A stretch of 64,000 nucleotides of DNA, from assembly GCA_950295325.1 (NCBI GenBank), contig OX485804.1, forward strand, positions 9,488,001 through 9,552,000, in the 5' to 3' direction. A program made the translations under genes and the position numbers. This stretch comes from Polytrichum commune (taxonomy: Eukaryota; Streptophyta; Polytrichopsida; Polytrichales; Polytrichaceae). The notes below the pieces were generated by a model. That model was not told the origin of the DNA, ran no database searches, and saw nothing but the letters and a program-made list of their open reading frames with translations. This document shows positions 1 through 13,140 of the stretch, one piece after another (position 1 is the first letter of the stretch; each line of letters opens with the position of its first letter).

Positions 1-1396
1 ACAATATTCCATGGAATATTGTCCACATTCAGACATTGTTATGGATCTTAATAATGTTATGCATGCCTTGATGGATCCCAAAAGTATAATGTTAGCTTAT
101 TATTCTGAATAGTCCCCCCCCTGCCTCCTCATCCACACAACATAAATTAGGATGAGTTTGGCATGGACTCCATATTACCATTCAACATAAACATAGGATG
201 CACAATTTGGGTAGCTTGCTAGAGATGTATAGGAATGTTGAACACACACATGTTGCTTTTTATTTGTAGTTGGGATTCATGTGTTTCTAGCATCAGTTCT
301 TGTTTTCTTTATTGGAAAGGCGATTAGGAGAAGGGAGGGGGGGGGGGCTTGTAAAGTAAAGACACCAATAAGAATGTAACTATCCGTTGCTCTCTTGATT
401 ACAAAGTAAATCATCAAAAGTTTCTCCCGCTTCTATTTTTTCCCCTCACATTAAGTTCATCACATGATGAGATTAACCTACTATTGTATGAAGATTTGTA
501 GTATATTACCGTTGTGATTTCTATTTTGTCCAAACTGAAGCCTAGATTGGGATCAAAGACCCCACATTTAGTCTAGTGGATATCACTTGAAAACAACAAT
601 CAACAAGCATGAGATGGGCATGTTTTTGACGCTCCCGATGAATTAGGAATTGAAATCCCCTCCTACAAAATTATTATGAGAAGAAAACACACACACACAC
701 ATATAGAATATGCATGCAATTTACTATGAATTCATAATACAATATCAAACAAATTGCTCATCGACTAGGCCTTCATGGAGAGTACAATTGATATGTTGAC
801 TATTATTTCAAAATTTTAAGAACCATTATTCATGTAACTTTAATAAACATGTTTGAGAATTCTTCTCTTTCAAGAATATATTGAAACACAATTTTTGTAC
901 TCGTTGCCATGTAGAATGGTTGGGTTGGGAATGAGCCACCTAGGCAAATGGGGGTGACTAACACAATGGATTTGTCTTACTCTATCTTGAAAAATACATA
1001 ATTATCTAGTGTTAAAGCTCAAATTAAGAAGGGGAAAAAAAATGTTGTCCAATGGGTGGACTATCTATGTTGACTACTACATTCATTTGCTATAGGAATA
1101 TTCTCAACATTATTCGGACATTGGTATGTGTTCTCTTTCCCTTCTTCTACATCCACATCATTGTGCATGCTTGTCACCATTCATCTTGTCCCTTAATGCA
1201 AGGGGATTGTAACACAAAGGGAGAGTTCACATATCATACAAGGTTCAACTTGGGCTAGTCCTAGCCTTATGTTTGAATATACAAGCATCGTTCCCTTGGC
1301 TCACATGATGAATTGTTGTGGCTTCAAAAAGGTTATGCTAAAATTATAAGTTCACAAATTCTTCATACTTAATTTGTTTACATGTTTTCTTATGTA
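1..1396. other. AT-rich intergenic DNA, no gene seen
   Basis: No frame has a coding pattern with splice signals or a recognisable domain. The stretch contains a short CA run near 689-703 and homopolymer tracts near 115 and 340. I see nothing else to annotate. Confidence 0.5.
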
Positions 1397-1694
1397 CTCC
1401 CTCCGTCTCAAAATGATTGTTCTACTTCCTGGATTTGTTTGTCCCAAAATGGTTGTCTAGTTTTAACTGCCCGGCTAGAAATTTGAGGTCCAAAGTCAAA
1501 TATTTTCGCACCAAATTTTCTATACCAAGAAGCCTTTCGATACCGCACACTTCAGGGGGGCGTTTCGGAGTAGTTGTTGTTTATTTATTTATTTTAAGAG
1601 TCATACAACTACTTACAACTACTTGGTCAATGGTCAACATGCCTTAATCTTGCCAAAGTTAGAAACACAGACAATCGTTTTGGGACGGAGGGAG
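1397..1694. mobile_element. Stowaway-like MITE
   Basis: The left end reads CTCCCTCCGTCTCAAAATGA and the right end is its inverted counterpart (ttttgggacggagggag). The element is about 300 bp with no coding capacity and is preceded by TA. The base pair after the right end is CA, so the expected TA duplication is damaged on one side. The terminus is the widely known plant Stowaway (Tc1/mariner) type. A further half-copy of the same terminus is at about 25442-25475. Confidence 0.75.
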
Positions 1695-2470
1695 CACCTA
1701 TGTGTTGTCAACAAGATAGTTGAACCTAAAACATATACGTAGTCTCCATTACATACATCTAGTATTTTGCACATAGAACTATATTTAATCATTTTAAAGA
1801 ACAACATAAGTTCTAGGTGGAGGTATACTAGCAAAATTTATGGCCAGAAACGTCAACACCATGACACACCATGTCAAAGACAAGTGAATGCAGCCTCCAA
1901 TGTACATAGGGCCATAGATTGAGTAAATTTTGCACTTCACTGAATTAATCAACATGGGCATAAGTTTACCAATTGTGACATCTCACTTGTGGTCCTACAT
2001 TCTCACAGTCTCATGGTCTACACAAGGCCATGTCATGCTACATGATAAAAACATTTTAACATGAAAGTTGGGGAAGCCTGGAAGGGTAGCACATATGGAT
2101 GGCGAAACTAACTTAGCACAATGATTTTTGAAACATTTTAACTAGAAAAATAAACAAACAAAATCCAGTTGTAATCTTCTTATTGTTAGTCACGTGGCAT
2201 CCAAATTCACTTCAGCATGTCAATTTAACAATACAATTGGCATAAACATCTAATTAGTCAAAGTAACCAAACTCGTAATTGATTGTTGTAAAAAAATAAA
2301 TGTGACTACTTTACTGACAAGCTATTGATTTGAGATGGAGGATGGTATGATTTTGAATACCCCTATGCCACCTTCACAATTTGGATTTGACCCATATTTG
2401 GTTAATTTGAGGAGTTGAGTAATTTGACCTAGCACATGTTCAATCAATTACATGTTGCATGACGGCAATG
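1695..2470. other. Intergenic DNA, nothing recognised
   Basis: AT-rich sequence with short scattered open frames only. No splice-supported coding segment, RNA gene or clear repeat border was found. Confidence 0.45.
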
Positions 2471-2479
2471 GTAACATAA

Positions 2480-5400
2480 TGGGCTCTAATGTCTTTAATG
2501 CACATTATATCATCAATTCCACCAAACTTTGTGGATTTACCAACATTCCACATGGTGATTTTTATGCCTACTATTGGTTGTGAAACGCACTTGATCCATC
2601 ATGCATACAATGCATATTTCTTTGGATAGCTTAAATAATCTTTATCTTCTTTACAATCATTTTTTACGTCCTTCCTCCCAAATGAATCAGCCATGTCAAT
2701 CTCCATTGCTCTTGATGTGCTCCAATTTGTTTTACACAAACTGAGGGAACACATAGATTTCTACAAAGCTCGTTTTGCTCTCTCTTTTAGTATTTTTTGA
2801 GTTCATGGAAGGAAAAGGCGCTCAAACAACAAACCATGATGATCAAACCAACAACTTGACTTAAACAATTATGCTAAATAAATGGAGAGCAAATCCTCAC
2901 CCATTCCATTTCATAGACCACTACACCCCATATTAGTATGATGGTCCTTATGCCTCTAGAAAACATGCTAGCTCCACATATAGAATTGATACCAAACACT
3001 CCATCTTCATAGGGGCCTCAAAGCCAATACAAATTATACTATATATGTAGATAAATGATTGTAACCATTCGACATTGTGAAAGGTTAGATTTATGGGATG
3101 CACAAAGGATAAATGATGCTCAAAATTCTCAACTCCTCAAATTTTGATATGGAAGATGCACGGGGATCACATGTCAAATAAACTCTACACTAATTCCATG
3201 TTTTAACATGCATTAGGAATTTCAAGTGCTCATGCTAATTGACACACCTAAATTGTGGAGATTAGATCAAAGGGGTTGAACCTACCAAAGAATGTTGTTC
3301 CCCTCCCCCCTCCCCTTCCCCCTTTCCCAATCAACCCTTCTAATTTTTGGCAATAATGCAACATCCTCCCAACAAGGGCAATGAAATTGTCACTTGGATA
3401 GAAAACAACTACATAACATCACTCAACAACATATCAATGTTGTTGTTCTAGAGAATGTATTTATGATGGTAATTTATCACTATGTTTGAATAGAACCACC
3501 TACTTAACATCTCAACCTCTCCACTTGTCTTAACTGTCAACTTCAAGTCCTTGTGAATGAATGAGATATGCCAAAAAACATGTCCTTTATAAGTTTGCGG
3601 TTACGGAATCTATTGTGATTTGATCTTACCATGTATATTAATTCGGGTTTCTCTCATGTTGTTGCTCATCCTAAGGTCATAACAACTCTAAAGTAATTCT
3701 TGAACTATAAAGTAGTTCATTATGGTTCACCTTGTTTTCACTTTCTAAAAAAACGAGTTGACATAGCCAAATAGGAAGCTTTGACCATTCCCTAACCACC
3801 TCCATTGGACGGATATAATTCACAAAACACATCATTGGTATTCATTGATTGTCAACTGAAGAGAGGGAATTATTGCATACAAGCATGCCTCTCATTCATC
3901 CAACATAACAACCTGGAAACAATATGCATGTCGGATGTTATTATTTTCAGTGCATTTGACGCCGGAGTTAACTTTGAAGACCCCAAATCAGTCTAGGCCA
4001 AGTCATTTGATTTGAGGTGAATCGACCACAAACTTATACAAGGTAAAGTTTTTACTTTGGATGGATGACAGGTGCGCTCGTATACACGGATAATTCCCTC
4101 TCTCCATGGTTAGTCCATTAGTCACCACTGAAGTGATCCTTGGTTATTACAACTGCCTATCACGCATACATGAACTCCTTACAAAATATCCACACCCACA
4201 ATGTTCCATATCATTGGCATTGTTTGGTTGCGGAAATTTACTAGCACTGGTGTAGGATGCCATTTTGAAAGCTTAGAAACTTTTGGTCCAAGATGACCCT
4301 GAACTACCAGAGGATAGTGGAGAGGTACCCAAAACCGAATGAAGTGGTTGGCAATTCGATTACCGACCATGAAAGCTTCTCTCTACTTGACGGAAAAACT
4401 AGCTAGGTGGCGTCTCCTGTGTTCCAATAAAATTATGAACATTGTTTTAAAAAAAAAAATAAAGCCCTTAGAAACTTTAAGAAAACTTAATCGGAAACAT
4501 CTACCGATTAGGACATCTCAGAAAGTCTAACCTTCATTCATTGCAATGAGAGTTTGCTGCGATGTCTGATCCAAGCTCCAGTGACATCGTCAAGAAATGA
4601 TGCAAATGAATCTGCCAAGAAGAAACAACTATGTGGGATCATCTCAAAAGCTCCAATTCATGTCGGCGAGTCCAATACATATAAATTTCAAAAGCTGTAC
4701 ACACATCATTTCAAGTTACCGCTTCACAGGAAGCAAGATTTTGCTTGCTTCTACATTCACAATGTAAAGAACACTTGCATCAAACACACACACTAAAAGA
4801 CTGAAGCACTTCAGAAGATCAGAGAAAATGAAGAAACATTCAAGCGCATTTGATACCTCACATTTATTCACACGACCTCCGCTGGCAAAGATTAGCCAGG
4901 GCTCTCCGCGCAATAATTAATGCAGTCAGGCGCCCCTACGCTTTAATTTCCTCATCGACTCAAAATGGAGTCATGGACAAGTGTACCTTGCATTGCTTGA
5001 ACTCCAAACGCGACAATCCAAAGTAAGCAAGAAGCGCACAAGATCTACCAGAAGTACACGAGAAGTACACAAGAACCAGACAAGTGCTTAGCATCTCACA
5101 AATTTATTCACACTCTCGGAAGTCAGAGTGCAACTCCGTTCCCAGAAGCTTCAAATCGGCTAGCTCTTCGCAGAAAAATTCAATTGTATCCTCGGGGGGC
5201 TAATTTGTCTGATTCCTCCACCCCGAGAATTTTCCTGACATCAACTTCCCTCCTCTGGCTCCACCATTTGCAGCAGCGCAGGGAGTAACGTTTGTGTTGA
5301 CAGTAAACTCATTTACTTTCTTAGGGTTTCATCCATGGACGAGGAAGACTGTTACTTCCAGCTTCCACTCAAATCTCATCTTTCTCTCTTAGGCATTCAA

Positions 5401-7080
5401 TCTCAAGAACCCTTAGGGTTAGAAACTTGTTTCAATGTACTTTGCTTTGATGAGAGACCACTGCCTCTCATTCTATTAATCAAGTGCCATGGAGCACTAC
5501 ATAGTTCACATGAAAGCTTACAATTTGTTGGCCGGCATCATTCCATGGGTGTGCGGTGTAGCCCACAGACTTGGAGATATAGGTGGCTGATCCTCCTTCC
5601 TCTGCATCATGAATTTGCAGACTTTAAAGCCACCGCCACCCTCACTGTAGTTCCCCCTTTACAATCATGTACAGACCATCATAATGTGTAACCGAGTACT
5701 TTCCGGCTGGACAGATTTACATGGCCATGAATCATCAGAACAGGTTCCTGTCGCTTCAAATTGGAATGTAATGCTACATTGTCCCTTTCCAGCTTCTGAT
5801 GCTCCACAAAGGCTGCATCATCATAAGACCGTTCTGACCACCCTCCTTGACCTGTTGCTAATCCCAATTAACAAAGTACGACAAGAACAACTGCAAACAA
5901 GTGTAACTATTGTAACTCGGTCACTCTTACTACTGGAGAAATGATCCCTCCTCTTCAGACCAAACAAGAGAGAACAACTACGGGCCTTAAAATGCTAATA
6001 ACATTGCCTTAACTTGCTTAGTTAGTGGCCAACACTTGACTAACTATGTGTTTAACTCCTACCACCTACTTTGCAGCTCCAAGGTCTCACTTATTCAGTA
6101 GCCCTTCTCAACTTTGTGATTAAAATGATACAAACAGATTTCTCTCGGTTATCAGTATGTAAAGGTACTGATGGGATACTTGGATCTTTCATTTGATGCA
6201 GTGCTCTTCTTCTTCTTCTTCTTCTTCTCCTGGTCCCAATAATCACTCGCAGCCTGCCAACTCCAGGAGGATCTCATGAACGCCCACCACAGCCATTTGG
6301 TGGCGAAAATTGAAAACATCACCAACTTCGATCTCTGGGACATCACCTACATTCAGGTTCCCGTTCACGTCCTTGTTCTCATTCTTCACTTTTTTTTTTG
6401 AAGGCCTGGATGTGTACTCTGACGTTGGGAACCGATCCTGACGGCTGCTCTTCAACGTAGAGATTAAACATAGATCCATTGTTCGTATAAATGCTTCTCT
6501 CGCATTAGTGAGAGAAATGCCTGCGAGGGTGAAACATGCTGAGATTAGAATTTTGATTTGCACTACATGAACGCATGCAACATTTTGATGTAAGTCAGGA
6601 CATCATCGATCGAGTCATGAGATCTTCAAAATAGAACTGCAAGCTGACAAGTGGGTGAGTGTACCATGATCTGGCTGCACAACCACAAGCTGCAGACTAT
6701 TCTCAGTCATTTGGGGCTCATCAGAATTTCTGACGTGAGATTTAAAAGGGAGATTTAGCTTGATCATCACCTAAAGAAAACCAACCACCAACACATGTTT
6801 TTTTTTGTCATGATGAACCCTCTTCTGGTTTTATTTTTTATTTCATCAATAAAAGAAAACCCGTGATAAGGCGATTGGACTAGGAAACGAAGTTGTTCCA
6901 TTCATAGCCTGAAAGGCTGAACCCAATCACAGAATCAAAGGATGAGCTCATCACACGTGAACTAGCTTCCAGCATTGTCCCTATCGGTGATTTTCTCAAA
7001 TCCCTTGATATCCTCTTCAAAACATTTCCATGTTGGCCAAACGCCGACAGAACGTTATGAAGAACCGTGGAGAGTAGAGA
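2480..7080. repeat. Segmental duplication, left copy (A)
   Basis: This segment aligns in the same orientation with about 7365-13140. Anchors seen by eye: 'atgggctctaatgtcttta' at 2478 against 'catgggctcccatgtcttca' at 7360; 'ggaagctttgaccatt' at 3775 against 9401; 'ggcatcattccatgggtgtg' at 5535 against 'ggcatcgttccatgggtgtg' at 11326; and 'ttccagcattgtccctatcgg' at 6967 against 13031. The offset grows from about 4.9 kb to about 6.1 kb because copy B carries extra insertions. Copy A contains only the 3' half of the SRA gene plus its downstream flank. Confidence 0.85.
5180..6768 (-). pseudogene. Broken copy of SRA-domain gene 3' half
   Basis: This minus-strand relic matches exons 7-9 of the intact gene at 11163-17983. 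The exon 7 relic is near 6768-6670 and the exon 8 relic near 6545-6243. The exon 9 relic runs from 5851 to about 5180. In exon 8 the frame still reads the start of the SRA fold (EIEVGDVFNFRHQMAVVG), then jumps into intron-like DNA, so the loop bearing the GGY base-pocket motif is deleted. A (TTC)n run near 6206-6229 lies just beyond that deletion. In exon 9 the frame breaks right after VLGYT, before the YDG motif, and about 220 bp of unrelated DNA is inserted at about 5297-5520. It cannot make an SRA domain. Confidence 0.85.
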
Positions 7081-7084
7081 GAGA

Positions 7085-7360
7085 GGGAGACAGAGAGAAG
7101 GGTTTTGGAGAAGCCCACGGCTTCACCTCGAGACGAGAACCCTGGAGATAACAGCAGCAGACTTCTCGACGTTCTCGAAGGCTCGTTTGCTGGGAACCTA
7201 GGGAACGCCGCTAACCAGAACTAACGTGAGCCTCAAGAATGAATGTCGGATGAGAAACGTTCATCTGTCGTTTGATCCCCGTAGAGCTCATCACAAATCT
7301 TCATCCATTGAGGGCCTGAGATCATCCATGATTCCCATATTTTGTCGATAATTCGGATCA
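7085..7360. other. Junction between the two duplicated units
   Basis: This short segment separates copy A from copy B. It contains a GA-rich tract (7076-7105). I see no target duplication or transposon end here that would explain how the duplication arose. Confidence 0.4.
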
Positions 7361-7364
7361 TGGG

Positions 7365-10300
7365 CTCCCATGTCTTCAATGCACACACCCTAACGTCACC
7401 ATTGCCACCAACGCTCTTTGATTATCCCAACGATTCTGAATTGTTGAGTTTTATGCCTACTCTTGGTTGCGGAACAAACTTGGTCCATCATGCCATGACA
7501 TGCACCCTCTCTCGGATAGGTTGAATAGTCTATACCTTATTTACAATCATTTTTAACACCTTCCTTGCGAATGAATTCATCAAATGAATCTTCACTGTTC
7601 CTAATGTGCTCCAATTTTCTTTTTCCCCTATATTAAAGAACCCATCACAACACATTACATAAACCGAAACAACATGTAAATTTCTTCTAAGATGATCAAA
7701 CTGATAATTTGACTTAAGTGTGCTAAACAACTAGAGATACATCTTTGCCTGCTCCATTTCATTGACCACTCTATGTCGTATTGATACGATGGTCCTTGTA
7801 CCTCTAGAAAACATGCTAGCTTAATATGCACATTAAATATAGCATTAAAACCAAACACTCCATCTTCACGAGGGGCCTCAAAGCCATTACAAAAGTATAC
7901 TATGTAGATAAATGGTTGCAACCAACCCTGAACCCTAATCAGCTAGGATGGGATGCAGCATTGAGGAATGATGCCCACATGAGTCCACTCCTTAACTTTT
8001 GATGTCATGGAACATGTATGAAGATCACACAAATGAAATCCACCCAATATATTGTGTTGACTTTCAACAGGACTTTCAAGTGCACACGATTATTGACACA
8101 CTTGTGTTGTGGAGACTAAATTAGATTAAAAGGGATTGACCCCTCTGGGGTGCACCTTTCATCAAAAACCAAGAACCACATGCATTTACAACATACTCTT
8201 AAACATTCCTATGTACAATTTTTTTGTTGTAAAATCAAGTAATACAAGTTATATTTTAATGATAATAACAAAAGTGAGAATATGTATTCGCCATAATAAA
8301 CTACATACATATATAGTCATTAACATAAGTATACAAATATATTCTTGTATGATAATGAACCCCTATCATATGTATAATGTAAAACCCTAGCATTTATTAA
8401 GAAAGTCGTTGAAGACTTTTTCGACCCCTGCTATAACTCATAAGCATCTAAGTTTATGATATGTGGCATTAAAGCTAATGCACTTATTATGTCCAAATCT
8501 ATCATCAAATGATCTGTAAGATCGTGAGTCCACTTATTGTTGGTTTCTTTTTTATACCAACATAAACGAATCTCCATGTTCAATGTGCAGTCCATCAAGT
8601 CAATTGTATCCCTATACTCCACCCAACAATTACCAAAATTTCTATTCATTTTATAAACCCTCCCAACAAACCAAACCTTAATTGGAGGTTTTTTTCTTTT
8701 TTTTCTTTTCCATCTTTTCAATACTTATCCCATATAGTCTAGTGACCATACAAGTTCAAATGTTGTATATATTCTAGCGGTCCTCCATATATGTACATAA
8801 TTACAAATTATAATATGTGTAGCACATGCACACATAAGTATGGAAAAGTTCAAATTCATACCCCTTTTGTGCACTCACATATACTCATACGTGTTATGAA
8901 AGGTACAACCCCCCCCCAAGGATTGACCTTACCAGACATGGTCTCCCCTCCTCCCCAATCAACACTGTTAATTTTAGGTGATGATGTAGCATCCTCCCAA
9001 CAAGGGCAACAAAAAGTGTAACTTGTATAAAACAACATCAACTATATAACAATACTCAACAACATAACAATGCTATCTTTCTAAAGCTTGTGTTTTTTAT
9101 GTTAATTTATCACCATGTATAAATAATACTAATGAACACGTCGCAGTCTCCAACCTGTTTTAGTTGTCTATTTCGAGGCCTTGCAAATGAATGACATACG
9201 CCAAAATATGTCCTCTATAAGTTTGTGGACACCTAATTTATTGTAATTTGTTCTCTCTTAGGTAAACTAGTTTGGTGTTTCCCATGTTGATGCTAAACCT
9301 AAGATCATGTCAACATTAAAGTAATCTTTGAAGTATAAAATAGTTCATTGTGGCTCACCCTATGCTTACTCTATGAATGGAAGCGTTGACATAGCCACAT
9401 GGGAAGCTTTGACCATTTCCTAGCCACCTCGATTGGACACATGTATTTCACGGAATACAACATCAGTAATCGTAAATTGTCATTGAAGCAATCGATTGAA
9501 GAGGGGGATTATTGCATATGAGCATACCTCTCATTCATCCAATATAGCAAACTAATAGTAATATGCATGTTGGATGTTATTATTTTCAGTTAATTTGACA
9601 CTGGAAGAACACTAAATATGATTTGAGATGAATCAACCACAAACTTACAAGGGGGTGAAGTTTGTATGTTGGATGTATGAGAGATGTGCTCGTATGATAA
9701 TTCCCTCTCAATGACACCAAAGTAGTCCTCGATAATTACAAATGCCTATGCCCATACCCATCATGTTCCATATCATTGAAATTGTTGGGTGGTGAAATCT
9801 AGCACTGTTGCTAAACATGAATTATATCTATATACAATGAACAACGTGGTGGTGATGGTAGTGCTAGTGACATTTCCCACTATCTCCGAAAGGTGGGGAG
9901 ACCACATTGAAGTAATGTGGTATATACACAAGTAAAGGGTCAGGACAACACAAGTCCATATTAGGATGTCATGTTGAAAACCTTTATTTTTTGCATGTAG
10001 GAAATCCTAAGAAAATGTGATGCATGCTTCACAAATATTTTGTCATGGGAATCAAGGTGTGGCTCTTATGTGGTCACTCTTGATCATATACCTATATTTG
10101 AGTGGTAGATATTATACCAATTAAGTCATTTTACAGATGGACAATTGCAAAGGGAGTGCTGGAGAAAATTCTACAAGAGCATGGTCTGATCCACAAGCTC
10201 TAGTGAGAATGTCAAAAAATAATGCAAATAAGTTTTGCAAGAAGAAACAAATATATGAGATCACCTTAAAAGCTCCAAATCATGTCAACAAGTACAATAC

Positions 10301-13140
10301 TTCCAGAATTCCAAAAGTTGTGCAGACATCACTTCAAGTTACCACTGCACAGGAAGGAAGATATTCCTTGCTTCTACATTCATAATGTAGAGGAAAACTT
10401 GCCTCAAACACACACCAAAAACTGAAGCACTGTAGCACTGAAGCACTGAAACTCATGGACAAAGAAGAAGCATTCAAGCAGATTGATACATACCCCCACT
10501 TGCAAAGCATAGCCAGGGCTCTCCAAGCGAGAGCACCCCCTAGGCTACTCCTTATTGACTTAAAATGGAGTCATGCACTACTTACCTTTAGTACTCAAAA
10601 AGGTGACAATCCAGTATAAGCCAGAACTGCACAAGATCTACCAGAACTGAACAAGAAGTACTCTCGAAGTCAGAATGCAACTCCATTCCTAGGAGCTTGT
10701 GTAGCTCGCCTCAAGCACCAGAACATGGCTCCACAAAGAGCGACCGCAAACAGGCGTGTCACAAGACAGCCAGATGCCAAATGCCACCATCTATGTAGCT
10801 GCTAAATGGCAACCTGCCCAATCAACTTTGCCCTACACCAAAATTTCTAAACTAATCCACTGATTGCTTTTTCCAGAATGCAATGACAGTATGAGTTTCA
10901 GTATCAAGCATAAAAACATAATACTTATTTACGGATAACCTGGTTCATTTTCCTTTATTGCCGAATCAAAATCAAAACTTGAGGCAACTTGTTGAACCAT
11001 ATTACTTATATGTTTTCTATTTCAAGTAAAATACAAGGAATAGGTAACCAAAACATTTCAATGAATAGCCGATTGATAATGAACAAGGAGAGTAGTTGCC
11101 GAGTTGGCTCAAATTTCCCCCTTGTTCGCTGCTATGTGATCGCTTACAGAGAAAGATAATCTTCAATTTGGCCTCTCAATTTTGCATCTGATTTCTGAAT
11201 CTAAAACTTCAATTGTATCCTCAGGGGTTGATTTGTCTGCTTCCTCCACCCCGAGGATTTGCCTGACATCAGTTTCCTCCTCTGGCTCCACCATTTGCAG
11301 AGGAGCAGGGACTGCCATTTGTTGGCTGGCATCGTTCCATGGGTGTGCGGTGCAGCCCACCAGACATGGTGATATAGGTGGCTGGCCCTCCATCCTCTCC
11401 ATCTTGAACTTGAAGACCTTGAAGCCACCAACACCCAAACTGTAGTCCATAGCTACAATCATGTACAGGCCATCATATGTGTAACCAAGTACTTTCCGGT
11501 TACTGGGACTAGACAGATTTGCATGGCCTCGAATCATCCGAACAGGCACCTGTCGCTGAAAATTCGACCATAATGCTTTGTTACCCTTTTCCAGCTTCTG
11601 ATGCTCCACAAAAGGTGCAGCATGAGACCGTTCTGACCGGCCTCCTTGACCTGTTGCAAATTACAATTAGTAAGTACAACAAGAACAACCGCTAAGAAGT
11701 ATTAACAGTTATGACTTGGTCACTCTTACCATAAGGAAATCCCTCCTCTTCAGACTAAACAAGAAAGAAAACAACAGGCCTTAAAATGCTAATAACATCG
11801 CTTTAACTTGCTTAATTAGTGGCCAACACCTGACTAATTGTGTGTTTAAGCATCACCACCTAGTTTGCAGCTGCAAACTCTCACTTATTCAATTGCCCTT
11901 CTCAACTTTGTGACTAAAATGAAAGCATAAGGGAACTCCATAAAAGAAGCTGATTCATCTGCAAAGACTTCATATTGACTCTCCAGATGTGGTACAACCA
12001 GAATTCTCTCGGTTATCAGTATGTGAAGGTACTAAAGAGATACTCGGATCTTTCATTTGATGTAGTATTGTTGTCCTGGTCCCAATAATCACTTGCCTGC
12101 AAACTTGAAATAGCTGCAGGAGGATCTCATGAACCTTCAGACTTGAATCAATGTGAGGAAGACAGGGTAGGGTGAGAAGATCTAACCTGTATAAAGAACA
12201 CTATGGCCATCATCGATATTATCATTATAGCCCCCTTTAGGAACACATGCTACTGCAGTGGCAGTTATGTCTTTATCTGGATCTGGATAGCCATAGGCGA
12301 TTCCAACATTAGGTAAGTGGTGCAACCCCACCACAGCCATTTGGTGGCGAAAATTGAAAACATCACCAACTTCGATCCCTGGAACATCACCTACAATCAG
12401 GTTCCTGTTCACATCCATGTTCTCTTTCTTCACTTCTCTGTAGGCCTGGATGTCTACTCTGACGTTGGGAACTGATGGTGATGGCTGATCAGTTTGAAAT
12501 GAGCTGTGAGCCGAAATGAGACGCTGCTCTTCGATTTTCAGTTGAGCTTCTTGAACACAGAAGTTATACATATCCATTGTTCGTCTAACTGCTTCCCTTG
12601 GAGTAGTGAGAGTAGTATCTGCAGGGGTGAAACATGCAGGGATTAGAATTTTCATTTGCACTATATAAACGCACGCAACATTTAAGTCAGGGAATCATCG
12701 ATCAACTCATGAGATCTTCGAAAAAGATATGCAAGCTGATAAGTGGATGAGTGTACCATGATTAGGCTGCACAACCACAAGCTGCAGATTACTCTCAGTC
12801 ACTTGAGGCTCAGAATTTCTGCCGTGAGGTAAGGGAGATTGAGCTTGACCATCACCTAAAGAAAACCAATCACCCACACACGTTTTTTTGTCATAATACT
12901 CCCTGATCTGAAATGAAAATTCATCAGTAAAAAGGAAACCCATGACAGGATGATTGGACTAGGGAACGAACTTGCTCCATTTATAACCTGAAGCCAATCA
13001 CAGAATCAAAGGATGAATTGGTGGACTAGTTTCCAGCATTGTTCCTATCGGTAAGTTTCTAAAATTACCTTCTCCCCTTAGAAATATTTTCATGCTAGCC
13101 AAACGCAAACAGAATGCTACGAAGAACAGTGTAGGGTATA
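7365..13140. repeat. Segmental duplication, right copy (B)
   Basis: This is the partner of 2480-7080. It includes the 3' half of the intact SRA gene (exons 6-9) and 3.8 kb beyond its stop. B holds DNA that A lacks, for example about 10.8-11.1 kb. A piece of that insert (about 10975-11130) is also found at about 33866-34000, so it is a dispersed repeat or a relic of a third copy. Confidence 0.85.

Noticed and set aside
5335-5691. 118-codon plus-strand frame
   Set aside because: It crosses the inserted DNA and the antisense of the SRA pseudogene exon; not a gene.
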